This document shows, piece by piece, positions 26,124 to 35,266 of a stretch of DNA of 52,175 bases; positions within the stretch are counted from its first letter, which is position 1; every line of letters starts with the position of its first letter. Source of the DNA: Borreliella japonica. Its GTDB lineage: Bacteria > Spirochaetota > Spirochaetia > Borreliales > Borreliaceae. The notes below the pieces were generated by a model. The model ran no database searches. It was given only the letters and a program-made list of their open reading frames with translations, and was not told the DNA's origin. Both the position numbers and the translations under genes were made by a program. The stretch is from positions 1 through 52,175 of the forward strand of contig NZ_FMTE01000005.1 of assembly GCF_900099615.1 (NCBI RefSeq). Direction: 5' to 3'.

Positions 26124-26765
26124 ATGAAAAGGATTCATATTTTATCGATACTATTATTAGTATTTTCTTGCAAACAATACAGTGGTGTTAAGTCACTCAC
26201 AGAAGTTTATTCTGAGGATGATGAGCCTATTGTTGTTAGCGATAATCTAGCGGCTAAAGATCCGGTTGCTCAAGGACCTACTTTAACATCACAGGAGGCT
26301 GAAAAATTAGAGACTTTAAAAGTCTTTTTAAAAGACGCAATGTGTGCTAATGGTAGGGAAGAAAATTTAAAGGCCGAGTACGACAAATCCTACAAAGAAT
26401 TTTTTGATTGGCTTTCTAAGGATGTTAACAAGCAAAAAGAGTTTGTAAATTCTTTTAATAATATTTGCGGTATTGTTGCTAAAGCAGTAGATGCAAGTAA
26501 AAAAAGATCTACTAATCAACAATCTTTAGATTTTAATGAATATGTTTGTTACAAAATTAAAAATAGCAAAGGTGAGGCTTTAAGTTTATTTTTCCAAAAG
26601 GTAGCTGATGCGTTTGGCACCGAAGAGTACAAAAATAAAGATGATCAGAGTAGTCAGAAGCCTGAGAAATGTAATGAAGAGATTTTTAAAGTAATTAAAA
26701 GAATATTTACTGAAAGCGAGAGTAACAATGAATTGAAAAATTTAAAAAGTTATGGCAATGCTTAA
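26124..26765 (+). CDS. Surface lipoprotein BBA36 type
   Basis: A 213 aa lipoprotein with RBS GGGAGG, lipobox VFSC (Cys 16), an acidic tether, and an Mlp-like helical core (LTSQEAEKLETLKVFLKDAM). It carries several cysteines beyond the acylated one (about residues 74, 114, 142, 190), unusual for Borrelia lipoproteins. BBA36 is known as surface exposed; its role is unclear. Confidence 0.8.
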   Translation: MKRIHILSILLLVFSCKQYSGVKSLTEVYSEDDEPIVVSDNLAAKDPVAQGPTLTSQEAEKLETLKVFLKDAMCANGREENLKAEYDKSYKEFFDWLSKDVNKQKEFVNSFNNICGIVAKAVDASKKRSTNQQSLDFNEYVCYKIKNSKGEALSLFFQKVADAFGTEEYKNKDDQSSQKPEKCNEEIFKVIKRIFTESESNNELKNLKSYGNA

Positions 26766-26791
26766 ACATTTAAGATGTGCTTGTGTTGCAA

Positions 26792-26825
26792 GGCAGGTTC
26801 TAGTAAGAGCTTGTCTTTTTTATTT
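26792..26825 (+). terminator. Terminator of the BBA36-type gene
   Basis: 10-bp stem with three G-U pairs (26792-26801 with 26806-26815) followed by a long T-rich tract. Confidence 0.75.
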
Positions 26826-26873
26826 TTTAAGCGTCCTTTAAGTAATTTTGTAAAGATTATGTTTGTATAGGCT

Positions 26874-27509
26874 ATGGACGATAATAACAACTCAAAGATC
26901 AATTTTCAAAATTTTAAATTCAATAATGTTGAATTTGCTGAAGAATTAGCAACTCAAGTTATCAAGTCTTCCTTAGCAATAGAGACTAATTTAAATAAAA
27001 TTTTAAAGACAGTAAATTTGCAAGAGGCTTGTTTAAAGGCCCAGGAATCAAAAATGAAACTTGTTTCTACGATTAATCTAGCTAAAAAACTAAACAACCA
27101 TTTACTCTTAGAATTTGATAAAATTCCTTTTGATTTTGATATTCCTGTAACATTTAGCATTGTCGATAAGATTTTAAAAGTGTTTTATTGGACAATAGTC
27201 AATTTTGATTCTCATACAGTAAATGAAATTGAATCAATAGGGTTAAAAGAGATTGATTTTTTATATGAAGAAGAAGGAATAAAATCAGCAGAAGGAGAGA
27301 TTAGTAGCATTAAAAATTTCAAAGAAAGAGAATTTCTTTGCAAACTACTTTTGGTTATTAAATCTACATTTAAAGCAGACAAGGCCTTGATAAAAGCAAT
27401 TAAGGCGTCTCTTTTAGCAACATCTTTGATTGCTCAACGAGGAATAAAAGGTAAGCAGATTTTGTTTTTATGTTTAGCTTATGTTAATTTGATTTTCGAA
27501 TGTGTTTGA
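26874..27509 (+). CDS. Conserved Borrelia plasmid protein, BBA37 type
   Basis: A 211 aa helical protein without signal peptide. The N terminus is Asn/Asp-rich and hydrophobic patches lie in the middle and at the C terminus. No clear Shine-Dalgarno sequence. It has its own terminator, so it is separate from the capsid operon that follows. Its place between terminase and portal suggests a phage role, but I recognise no domain. Confidence 0.6.
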   Translation: MDDNNNSKINFQNFKFNNVEFAEELATQVIKSSLAIETNLNKILKTVNLQEACLKAQESKMKLVSTINLAKKLNNHLLLEFDKIPFDFDIPVTFSIVDKILKVFYWTIVNFDSHTVNEIESIGLKEIDFLYEEEGIKSAEGEISSIKNFKEREFLCKLLLVIKSTFKADKALIKAIKASLLATSLIAQRGIKGKQILFLCLAYVNLIFECV

Positions 27510-27793
27510 ATATTTAAAAAGATAGAGAGCTAGCTCTCTACCTTTTTAATATTTATTGGGATTGGATAAAGTATTAATTTAACATGCTTTTTAATATTAT
27601 TTTACAATATTAATCTATTAACAGTGCGTGCAAAAGTAAGTAGAATATTTTGTAAGTTTTACTTATATTCTTAAATTAATATTAGCATAAATATTATAAA
27701 ACGTATTAGTTTTTTATAAAATTTTAAATGAATTTTAATATTTTAATTTTGTAAATATTAATTATTTGATAAAAATTATTAAATAATTAATAT
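27510..27793. other. Terminator and AT-rich spacer before the head operon
   Basis: An 18-bp perfect palindrome at 27523-27540 followed by TTTTT terminates the BBA37-type gene. The remaining 250 bp are very AT-rich with no ORF. Confidence 0.7.
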
Positions 27794-27829
27794 TTGAATA
27801 AAAAACAGTTTTTGATATAATAATATATA
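27794..27829 (+). promoter_or_regulatory. Promoter of the head-tail operon (leaderless)
   Basis: TTGAAT at 27794-27799, 16 bp, TATAAT at 27816-27821, then the ATG at 27830. The expected start site falls on the start codon, and no Shine-Dalgarno sequence exists upstream. Confidence 0.6.
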
Positions 27830-29074
27830 ATGATATTTAAAAAAATGATTAATGAATTTAAAATGGAAATAAAAAACAAAGAATCTAAAATTAATCCTAT
27901 TGATGTTTACAGATATTCAATTTTTTTTAGAAATTACATAGAAAGTACAGCTGAAGATGCATTAAAAAATGGAATTAATTTAAGCTTACTAGAAGCTTCT
28001 TGTTTAAAAGAAGGCAGAGAGTTTCTTTTGAATTTAAAAGTAGAATTAAAGGAAGCTCTTCTTGAAGCAATGATAAGCTATAGATTTAATGGAGCAGGTT
28101 ATATTTTAGTAAAACCCAAAGGCGAGGATGAAGATTTAAGTAAAAAGGTTAACAGTGAATTGCCCATAGGTTTTAAATATTTGGATTTTAAAAAAATTAT
28201 TAACAAAAGAGAGTCTGATTACATAGAGTATCTCTCAAGTTCAAAAGATTTAGATGGTGCTGTTGATAAAACAAGGGTTGTAAAAATAGATAAAAGTAGA
28301 GTCATAATTTATGAAAATTATGACCATGTTTTATGCTCACACGAGCCTGTTTATACACAAAGTTTACTTCTTAATATTTGTCTTTTAGAACAAATTTATT
28401 CAGAAATAGAAAAAAGAATAAGAAATTATAATTTTTTGTTTTACAAAGATGAACATTTAGTAGGACTTGTTGAATCCTTAGAACTTGCAAAAGAAGAAAT
28501 TAGCGTTTTGGCAAATAATAAAGGCAAAATATTTTCTAACTTTTTTAAAGGTCAAGAGCCAAACAAAAGTTTCTCAGCATTAAGTAGTGCTTCTGATAAA
28601 CTTAGCAGAGAGCTTGGCAAGATTAAAAGCACTCTAAGTAATGATGGAATTTTTTACACAGCATCAGAGAATGCTCACTTGGAGGTCATAAAATATGATC
28701 TTGAGTTTTTAAAAGACGCATTTGAACTTGTTAAAGCAAAAATTGGCGCTGATACCAAAGAGCCTTTAACTAGAAGTTTTAATGAGCAAGTCAAAGGACT
28801 TGGTAGCAACGGCAAGGGAGATAAAAGTAATTATTACGACTATTTAAAAGGCGTGCAAGAATCTGTTGCTAATGCGTGCAATCTTAAGCTTAACAAATAT
28901 TACAGATTAAATATGAAATTTAATGAGCTTGAAGTTTTAAGCTATGAGCAAAGACTTGAGAGAGACAATTTACTTCTTGATGTTTATTTTAAGTATTTAG
29001 AGTTAATTAAAAATGAAAATCTAAGTCATGAGGCAAGAGAAAATTTAAAAGAACAATTAAGTTTAGTTATTTAA
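27830..29074 (+). CDS. Phage portal protein (DUF1073-like)
   Basis: 414 aa. The C-terminal half shows the portal signature: a LEVIKYDLEFLKDAFELV helix, AKIGADTKEPLTRSF and a GLGSNGKGDKSNYYDYLKGV segment, then a long helical crown. In phages of this class the portal forms the dodecameric ring through which terminase packages DNA. First gene of a 16-gene plus-strand operon. BBA38 orthologue. Alternative Met codons at residues 6 and 12 also lack an RBS. Confidence 0.8.
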   Translation: MIFKKMINEFKMEIKNKESKINPIDVYRYSIFFRNYIESTAEDALKNGINLSLLEASCLKEGREFLLNLKVELKEALLEAMISYRFNGAGYILVKPKGEDEDLSKKVNSELPIGFKYLDFKKIINKRESDYIEYLSSSKDLDGAVDKTRVVKIDKSRVIIYENYDHVLCSHEPVYTQSLLLNICLLEQIYSEIEKRIRNYNFLFYKDEHLVGLVESLELAKEEISVLANNKGKIFSNFFKGQEPNKSFSALSSASDKLSRELGKIKSTLSNDGIFYTASENAHLEVIKYDLEFLKDAFELVKAKIGADTKEPLTRSFNEQVKGLGSNGKGDKSNYYDYLKGVQESVANACNLKLNKYYRLNMKFNELEVLSYEQRLERDNLLLDVYFKYLELIKNENLSHEARENLKEQLSLVI

Positions 29075-29085
29075 AAGGAGTAATT

Positions 29086-29685
29086 ATGGAAAAAATGGCT
29101 TCTAGTTTGGATTACAAAAGTAAAAGCAACCAAGAAGATTTAAAGGATTTAAGTATAAGTAATGAAGCTTTAAGCAATGCTTTGATTCATGAGTTTTTAG
29201 AATATAAAAATCTTAAAAGCAATAATAATTCAATGGGTAGTTTTTCTCACAATGATCTAAGAGAATCTGTTGAAATAAATAAACTTGCAAATGATAATTT
29301 AAGTTTTGAGTATAATACAGAAAATCTTTTAGCAAAAGGGTATTCTTTAAAAGAGGTTGTAAAAGGCCAAGCTGAAGAGCTTATTAGAAAGTATGTACAA
29401 TCAACTCAAATCTTAGCAATAGCTGGAACTAACAATCTTGACGAGATTGATTCGTCTTCTCGTTCAATACTAATAAGGGTTGCAAAGACTAATATTGATC
29501 AGAATAAGAATGCAGAAAATTCATACAAAATAATAAATTTTCAAAGAATAAAAGCAAATGAAGGAAATAATTTAAGAAACAAAAATGCATTTTTTAATAC
29601 ATTTCATGATTTAAGAAAAGCAATGCTTAATGAATGGGAAGAGCTTAAGAGTGAATTTTATTGTAATAAAAAAATATTAGCTTGA
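29086..29685 (+). CDS. Phage head-region protein (DUF1357 type)
   Basis: A 199 aa helical, charged protein with RBS AAGGAG, 11 nt after the portal gene. By position it would be a head morphogenesis or scaffold/protease factor, but no catalytic motif is visible. On cp32 a DUF1357 protein follows the portal. BBA39 orthologue. Confidence 0.6.
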   Translation: MEKMASSLDYKSKSNQEDLKDLSISNEALSNALIHEFLEYKNLKSNNNSMGSFSHNDLRESVEINKLANDNLSFEYNTENLLAKGYSLKEVVKGQAEELIRKYVQSTQILAIAGTNNLDEIDSSSRSILIRVAKTNIDQNKNAENSYKIINFQRIKANEGNNLRNKNAFFNTFHDLRKAMLNEWEELKSEFYCNKKILA

Positions 29686-29742
29686 ATTTTTGTAGTTTAA
29701 GCTTTTAATAAAAAATAAATTTAAAAAAGGAGATATTTATTA

Positions 29743-30351
29743 ATGAGTGATTCAATTGATTTTAAAAAAGAGATAGAAAAACTAAAAGCATCAAAAGTAG
29801 AACTTGAGAGTCAGCTTGAAAGTTTAAAAAAAAATCAAGCTCAAAAAATTGTTTTAGACAAATTGCAAAGTGTTAATGTTGGTAGTTACCCTGTGTTTGA
29901 GAGCTTTAAATTTCAAGATGAGGGATTTTATTTTGCTCAAAAAGGTGGACTTAAAAGCTCTTCTGCTGATAAGTTTGAAAATTACCAAGCTTTAGATTTT
30001 TGCTACAAATGTGGGGTTAAGCTTATTGTTAATGGTTCACATTTGCAAATAGCAAGAGGCGGCGGCAGCGATCTTTATGGGGTTTGTGTCGACTTTGATG
30101 ATTTTTCAAGAACCGGTACAGTTGTTCCAATGACATGCAGTTTTGAGTGTGTTTTAATTGCTAAGGACAAAACGATTAAAGCAGAAGATAAATTAATAAT
30201 AAACCAAGAAGGGTTTTTAGAAAAAGCTTCTCAGAAAGCATCAGTTATTCACGCTTTAGCATTGGGATCTGCTGAAGAATTTAAAGACAGAAGAGGTGTT
30301 TATGGTGTTAGAGTTCTTTTTTTAGTCAAGCAAATAAAAGATGCAATTTAA
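29743..30351 (+). CDS. Phage head decoration/scaffold-like protein (DUF228 type)
   Basis: 202 aa. A coiled coil at 8-45 is followed by a beta-rich domain (GTVVPMTCSFECVLIAKDK then VIHALALGSAEEF) resembling small capsid cement proteins. The N-terminal coiled coil could serve as a fused scaffold. It precedes the capsid candidate, where decoration proteins are usually encoded. RBS AAAGGAG. BBA40 orthologue; the structural role is inference. Confidence 0.6.
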   Translation: MSDSIDFKKEIEKLKASKVELESQLESLKKNQAQKIVLDKLQSVNVGSYPVFESFKFQDEGFYFAQKGGLKSSSADKFENYQALDFCYKCGVKLIVNGSHLQIARGGGSDLYGVCVDFDDFSRTGTVVPMTCSFECVLIAKDKTIKAEDKLIINQEGFLEKASQKASVIHALALGSAEEFKDRRGVYGVRVLFLVKQIKDAI

Positions 30352-30367
30352 AATAGGAGAATTTAAA

Positions 30368-31285
30368 ATGGATGAGAGTATATTAAATAACGAAGAGTAT
30401 GTAAACATAGTAAGGGATGTTTTATTAAAGGAGTCCCCAATTCCAGAATATTATCATTTTTTAGATTCACAGCAAATAGAGAGTAGCAATATTTCTCTTG
30501 GGAGCGATAGAATTATTAAGTGGTATTCTAATTTGACAGACATTCCTACATTAAAAGTTAATGATTTTAACACAGTTTCAACAATAAAGTTTCAAAGACA
30601 AATAGTAAAAATTAATTATTTGCCTTTTCAGTATGCATTTACGTACTACGCACCAGATGGAAAATTCAGTGTGGAGGCAAACACAAATATTAACATGAGA
30701 GAAGGACTGCTAGGAGCAATAATTGAGATACAAAAGTTAATGAGTGCTCATTATTTAAGGGGTGGACTTGCGCTTTCAAAAAACAATAAAAGAACTCTTC
30801 TTGTTGATGAGTCTAACAATGAAACTATGTATGGACTTTTGAATCTTCCAAACCAAATAGACAAAACAGTCAAGCAGACAAACATATTAGACCAAATAAA
30901 GTCCATAAATGATGATCTTGGAAAGATTAATTTAGAAGATGAGAGAAAAGTGCCTTTTAAAATACTTACAACTAGCAAAATCAAAGGCCGTTTACTAGAA
31001 AGACTACCAAACAATAATTATTCATACAAAGACATGCTTTTTGATTTTATAAGTGCAATTAATAATGATGCAAATATTGAGCTTGAGACTACAAATTTGT
31101 TAGACGATGAAATTTTAATATATCCAAGAAGCAGTAAACTACTTCTTTTAAGAGACGGTCACCAACCGATATTAAATTCATACACAGAAGTTTCAAGTAG
31201 TAATTTTAGAACAAGTTTTCTTGACTTTTCTATTGGAACAATTTTGGCAACAAAAAATTCAATCCTTAGAATAAAATTGAGCTAA
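30368..31285 (+). CDS. Putative major capsid protein
   Basis: 305 aa from the ATG at 30368, which follows TAGGAGA with good spacing; an in-frame ATG at 30341 inside the previous gene lacks one. The chain is mixed alpha/beta with no signal, and near the C terminus LIYPRSSKLLLL, then FRTSFLDFSIGTILA, recalls the late beta-strands of HK97-fold capsids. Position after decoration protein and before the connector genes is that of the major capsid gene. BBA41 orthologue. Confidence 0.6.
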   Translation: MDESILNNEEYVNIVRDVLLKESPIPEYYHFLDSQQIESSNISLGSDRIIKWYSNLTDIPTLKVNDFNTVSTIKFQRQIVKINYLPFQYAFTYYAPDGKFSVEANTNINMREGLLGAIIEIQKLMSAHYLRGGLALSKNNKRTLLVDESNNETMYGLLNLPNQIDKTVKQTNILDQIKSINDDLGKINLEDERKVPFKILTTSKIKGRLLERLPNNNYSYKDMLFDFISAINNDANIELETTNLLDDEILIYPRSSKLLLLRDGHQPILNSYTEVSSSNFRTSFLDFSIGTILATKNSILRIKLS

Positions 31286-31288
31286 AAA

Positions 31289-31741
31289 ATGAATGAAAGC
31301 AAAATAGATACCAATCAGTCTTTAAGTTTAAAAACTTTGGGTGCTGAGAATCCAGAATCAGGTTTAAAAGAAGTATATGAGCGAGTGCTTGAGCTTTTAA
31401 TGCTTGATTTTAAAGATCTGAGCATTAAAGAATTTTCTTTATATTTGAATTTACTTGAAAATATTTTAATTCTCAAAAGAATAAGAATTGAAAGTTTAAA
31501 TAATTCTACAATGTTTGTTTTAATTTATTATTTTGTTGGTTGTGAGTTAAAAAAACGAAATAGATTGAAAGGTTTTAATTTAAATTGCATCAAGTCTGAA
31601 AAATTTAAAGAGATATCATTGGAATATTTTCCCACAGCTTTAAGTAGCAGCAGTTGTGGGGGTGATTTTTGTAAATGCTTGGATAGTTTAATAGAAGAGC
31701 TAAGAGTTAAAAAAGACTCTTTAATAGGGGTAGTTAAATGA
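31289..31741 (+). CDS. Head-tail connector candidate 1
   Basis: 150 aa, helical, starting 3 nt after the capsid gene and overlapping the next gene by 4 nt. The size and place fit the gp6/gp15-like adaptor of the neck. A Cys-rich patch (SSSCGGDFCKCLDSL) lies at about 118-132, odd for a phage protein. No family signature I can vouch for. BBA42 orthologue. Confidence 0.55.
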   Translation: MNESKIDTNQSLSLKTLGAENPESGLKEVYERVLELLMLDFKDLSIKEFSLYLNLLENILILKRIRIESLNNSTMFVLIYYFVGCELKKRNRLKGFNLNCIKSEKFKEISLEYFPTALSSSSCGGDFCKCLDSLIEELRVKKDSLIGVVK

Positions 31742-32112
31742 AATCTTTAGAGATGATTAATACGGGTTTAAGTAATATCATAACAACATATTCTCAAGAT
31801 CTTTTTTTCTGTAAATTTAGAACAATCAAAGATCCAATTAATGCATCTTATGAGGTTAGATTTAAAAGTTCTGATGCTGTTGGTTTTAAAGGAATGTTTT
31901 TGTTAATAAGTCCAGAAGAAGCAGTTGAGATTGAAGGTGTAAATATTTTTGATAAAAATAGTTACGCCAAGGTGTATACTCTTGAGAATTTTGAATTTGA
32001 ATACGGAGATTTGGTTAAGGCTTGCGATGATTTTTATTCGATCTTGGGGGTTCAAAAGAACTACAAAGAGGGTCTAAATTACAGCATGTTAGTTTTAAGG
32101 AGTTCTTGTTGA
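31738..32112 (+). CDS. Head-tail stopper candidate (DUF1506-like)
   Basis: 124 aa, beta-rich, with an ATGA overlap to the previous gene. Small beta-barrel proteins of this size in this place close the head (gp16/gpFII-like stoppers). The family label DUF1506 is from memory of the cp32 order. BBA43 orthologue. Confidence 0.5.
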   Translation: MKSLEMINTGLSNIITTYSQDLFFCKFRTIKDPINASYEVRFKSSDAVGFKGMFLLISPEEAVEIEGVNIFDKNSYAKVYTLENFEFEYGDLVKACDDFYSILGVQKNYKEGLNYSMLVLRSSC

Positions 32113-32456
32113 GTATAAAAATTAGGTTTAAAGACATTTGTTCTTTTAATGAAAATAGTATTAATATTGGATCAGAAGAACTTGATAAAGAGATTACTTT
32201 CAAATTAGCAAAGGCTGCTTACAAGGATTTTTATTCTAATATTTTTTCAAACAAAGGAATAAAAATAGCTTTTAGAAAATCTATTCAAAAAGGACTTGTT
32301 GAGATAAAGGATCAGTTTAGAGTTTTTTGTAAAAATTATTTACTCAGCAGGCAAGTAAATCTTAAGACAAAAAGAGCTTTTAAGGTTGAAGAATTTAAAA
32401 GTTTAACTTTCAATACTGAAAAACTAAGTCTTTTAAAAGAAAAGGACAGTTCATGA
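32109..32456 (+). CDS. Neck protein, gp10-like position
   Basis: 115 aa from the TTG at 32109, 6 nt after AAGGAG; the TTG one codon earlier is too close to the Shine-Dalgarno sequence. A basic protein with helices and a short beta segment, as in HK97 gp10-type neck proteins. Overlaps its neighbours at both ends. BBA44 orthologue; role from order only. Confidence 0.5.
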   Translation: MSIKIRFKDICSFNENSINIGSEELDKEITFKLAKAAYKDFYSNIFSNKGIKIAFRKSIQKGLVEIKDQFRVFCKNYLLSRQVNLKTKRAFKVEEFKSLTFNTEKLSLLKEKDSS

Positions 32457-32992
32457 TTGTAGGACTAAATGAATCTTTACAGTTTTTAATAAAAATACTT
32501 ACAAAATTTAAAAAATATTTAGATCTTAAAGAAATAGAATTAGAAATCTTAAACACTTACAACCACCCGTATTTGGAAAAGTTTACTACAAATGTTAGCA
32601 ATTTAATTGTATTAAAAAGCGAGTCTTTCGAAGGGCTTACTCCTAGAAACTTAAGGGGTAGAAATTTTTGTAAAATATCTAATGAGTTTAGATTAAGGTT
32701 TTCGCTTTATTTTTTAAGTTTTACTTTATTAAAAGCCTACAGAAATTCTTATGAGAGCATGTGCAAAGTGTATGAACACTTTTTGGAATTTTTACATGAG
32801 AATAGATTTAGGTTTGAGTTTGTAAAAGAGCTTGAGAGTGGTTCTTGTTTGCTTTTGACTTATTATTTGTGTTCGATTAGTAATTTAAATAATGATGGGC
32901 TACTTGGTGTTTCGAATATGCAAAGCAATATGTGTTTTAGTTTTAATCAGATTTTTGTTGCAAATATACAAGTTGTAAAACAAGAAAGATAA
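32453..32992 (+). CDS. Tail completion protein candidate (DUF764-like)
   Basis: 179 aa, overlapping the previous gene by 4 nt. Located directly before the sheath gene, where tail terminator proteins are encoded. Helical, with several cysteines near the C terminus. BBA45 orthologue; no motif proves the role. Confidence 0.5.
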   Translation: MIVGLNESLQFLIKILTKFKKYLDLKEIELEILNTYNHPYLEKFTTNVSNLIVLKSESFEGLTPRNLRGRNFCKISNEFRLRFSLYFLSFTLLKAYRNSYESMCKVYEHFLEFLHENRFRFEFVKELESGSCLLLTYYLCSISNLNNDGLLGVSNMQSNMCFSFNQIFVANIQVVKQER

Positions 32993-33026
32993 ATATTTAA
33001 AAAAAGAAATTAAAAAAGGAGGATAA

Positions 33027-34094
33027 ATGCCAAAAGATACAATAAGCGTTAGTTTGGTTCAAAACAGACTAACTGCCAATAAAATTAATTATTACAATCC
33101 GCTTTTAATTTACAAAAGCAGTGTTTTAGCAAGTAAATACTTGGCATTAAGTGTTACAAATTTTGAAGAATTGCTTAAAAAACTTGAGATACAAAAGGTT
33201 CAAGAGGCTGATTCTTCTAAGAAAAAAATAGCAGAGGAGGAGTTAAAAGTTTTACAAAAATCAATCGGCGATTTTTTCGGACAAGATGGACTTAAGTCTG
33301 TTGATTTTTATGTTTACAATCAGATTAAAGAGATTAAAGATTTCTTAAAATCTAATTTGCATCCGTTTGTAGTTTTTGTAAATGAAGCAGGAGATTTTAT
33401 TAGTAGTGATTTTGAAGTTATTAGAAAAGCTTGCAATTTTATTGTAATTTCTACTAAAGACGGCAACTTGCCAAATTTTTTAAAAAAGGACAAGGTTGAG
33501 CTTAGAAATGTTATTGCCGTTTACAGTGGCAATGAAAATTTGCATCTTAAGTTTGTAGCAATGTATTTGCATCAAGCAAGTATTTTTCATGCTGTTAATC
33601 CTTATGGGATGATTTTAAATTCTGCTCCTATTTATGATGATTCTTTGATTGATTCTCTTAGAAAATCCAATATTAATTTTTATTCTCTTTTAAATGAAAC
33701 CGGAAATGATGGCATTTTGGCTTTCAAAGAAGGGGTTAGTCTCTCAGGCGATCTTATTGATGAGGTTTTTACGCTTTATTACATTAAAAATGAAGCAATC
33801 AAAGAGCTTATTAGGATCTGGAATAAAAACAATAGAGCTAACAGCAAGCTTGGTGCATTGAATTTGGATGGTAATTTGCCAAACGAATACACAGCAGGGC
33901 TTGAATGTTTTTTCCACGAACTTAAAGAGATGGGGCTTATTATCTTTTACAAAGAGATTAAGCTTAAGGTTAACTCTTCTCAAGGTCTTAGTTTAAGCTT
34001 AGAAGTTGCGCTTAAATATAATGACAGTTTTAATAGTGTTAATTTAGTGATCACTTCACAAGAGATAAATGAATATTTAAGGAGAGCATCATAA
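33027..34094 (+). CDS. Contractile tail sheath protein (DUF787 type)
   Basis: 355 aa with RBS AAGGAGG. The C-terminal half shows the sheath pattern: SNINFYSLLNETGNDGILAF, then EGVSLSGDLIDEVFTLYYIK with the GxxxSG element, a helical linker, a GLECFFHELKEMGLI helix and final beta-strands. The presence of a sheath marks the particle as a myophage-type contractile tail. The stop overlaps the tube gene by 1 nt. BBA46 orthologue. Confidence 0.75.
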   Translation: MPKDTISVSLVQNRLTANKINYYNPLLIYKSSVLASKYLALSVTNFEELLKKLEIQKVQEADSSKKKIAEEELKVLQKSIGDFFGQDGLKSVDFYVYNQIKEIKDFLKSNLHPFVVFVNEAGDFISSDFEVIRKACNFIVISTKDGNLPNFLKKDKVELRNVIAVYSGNENLHLKFVAMYLHQASIFHAVNPYGMILNSAPIYDDSLIDSLRKSNINFYSLLNETGNDGILAFKEGVSLSGDLIDEVFTLYYIKNEAIKELIRIWNKNNRANSKLGALNLDGNLPNEYTAGLECFFHELKEMGLIIFYKEIKLKVNSSQGLSLSLEVALKYNDSFNSVNLVITSQEINEYLRRAS

Positions 34095-34516
34095 TGAGAG
34101 AATATTATTCATTAGATTTAATATTTTTTAGTTTTAATGACAATTTAATAGACAGAGGTACTATTGAGTACAGTACAGAGCCTAATATAATGGCTAAGGC
34201 AAGCACAGAAGACAGAAATTTTCCAATTCCAAGCTTTAGAGATCCAAGAACTGTTGTACATATTTTTGATTTAGAAGTAAGCAAAGGATCTCTTGATTAC
34301 AAACTTTTAACAAAGCTAAGCAATGAGCAATTTTACGAGAATGTACCAAAAGCTCAAAAGTTAAAAAGATTAGTGTTTAACGATCAAATGGGATTGAAAA
34401 TTATTTCAAATAGTGCATTTTTTGCAGAAATCCCAACTAGAAAGTATTCATCTGATAATGATACGGTTAAGTTTACAATTCATGCAATCAATTGTGATGT
34501 TCAAAAAGCAAGTTGA
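34094..34516 (+). CDS. Tail tube protein candidate (DUF1463 type)
   Basis: 140 aa, immediately after the sheath gene as in Mu- and PBSX-like phages. The central IFDLEVSKGSLDYKLLTKL and a predominantly beta C-terminal part fit small tube proteins of the DUF3277 kind. BBA47 orthologue. Confidence 0.65.
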   Translation: MREYYSLDLIFFSFNDNLIDRGTIEYSTEPNIMAKASTEDRNFPIPSFRDPRTVVHIFDLEVSKGSLDYKLLTKLSNEQFYENVPKAQKLKRLVFNDQMGLKIISNSAFFAEIPTRKYSSDNDTVKFTIHAINCDVQKAS

Positions 34517-34558
34517 TTGGACAATAAAAATGTTTTAATTAAAGGATAAGAATTTAAA

Positions 34559-35050
34559 ATGAGATATAAGCTAAAAATATTAACCAGAGCTAAAACACAT
34601 ACATACGTTTTAAAAGATATTCCCATGTATGAGTGGGACAGTGTCTTGGGATTTGATGTTGAAAGAGATGAGCTTATCAGCAAGCTTAACGATCTGCAAA
34701 CATTAAAAGAAATAACCAAATTAATGATCTCAAGAGGGTTTTTAGATGAATTTTATGAAATCCTAAATAAAGAGAGAAGATATTCTGAGCTTTATAAGTA
34801 TGCTCTTCCCACAATTCTTTTTTCAATTCAATATTCACTTTTTGAAACAATAGAAGGGTTTAAACAGCCCGGTTTGGTTTACATTGAAAGTTTTCAAGAT
34901 AAAAATGGCGATTACGTTAAGTATGACTACATTGATCAGCGATGGAGTTATGATTTTTTAATTTCAAGTAGCAAGTCTTTAAGCTTAAATCAAGAAGATT
35001 TTTTAGAAACCAATCTTGATCCTTTATTGCAAGAAGGTGTTAATGAATAA
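34559..35050 (+). CDS. Tail assembly chaperone candidate (DUF1473 type)
   Basis: 163 aa, between tube and tape-measure genes, the place of tail assembly chaperones. Helical, acidic; AAAGGA RBS. Many phages express a frameshifted extension here; the downstream frame instead has its own ATG and RBS, so I see two separate genes. BBA48 orthologue. Confidence 0.6.
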   Translation: MRYKLKILTRAKTHTYVLKDIPMYEWDSVLGFDVERDELISKLNDLQTLKEITKLMISRGFLDEFYEILNKERRYSELYKYALPTILFSIQYSLFETIEGFKQPGLVYIESFQDKNGDYVKYDYIDQRWSYDFLISSSKSLSLNQEDFLETNLDPLLQEGVNE

Positions 35051-35258
35051 GTCGATTACAACTAATTATTTTAAATACATAGACTATTTGACAAGAGAAT
35101 CTAATAAGTATTATTTTCCTATTGTAATGGGCATTTGTACCTACAAAGATGTTAAAAAAATGAGCTACAAAGAGCTTTTAGAGGTTACCCGAGTAGCTAA
35201 TTTAAAACTTAACAAGGAAATATACGAACAGTTTTTGTCCTTTAGCGGCATGCTTTAA
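35043..35258 (+). CDS. Second small tail chaperone-region protein
   Basis: 71 aa from the ATG at 35043, overlapping the previous stop (AATGAATAA context). A frame open further upstream uses a TTG without RBS, so I prefer this start. The product is basic and helical. Position suggests the second chaperone partner (gpGT/E' slot). BBA49 orthologue by order. Confidence 0.55.
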   Translation: MNKSITTNYFKYIDYLTRESNKYYFPIVMGICTYKDVKKMSYKELLEVTRVANLKLNKEIYEQFLSFSGML

Positions 35259-35266
35259 AGGTTTTT

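Noticed and set aside
35016..35050. Programmed frameshift between the two tail chaperone-region genes
   Set aside because: The second gene has its own ATG with AAGAAGG upstream, and the relative frame is +1, not the usual -1 with a slippery heptamer. I see no convincing slippery site.
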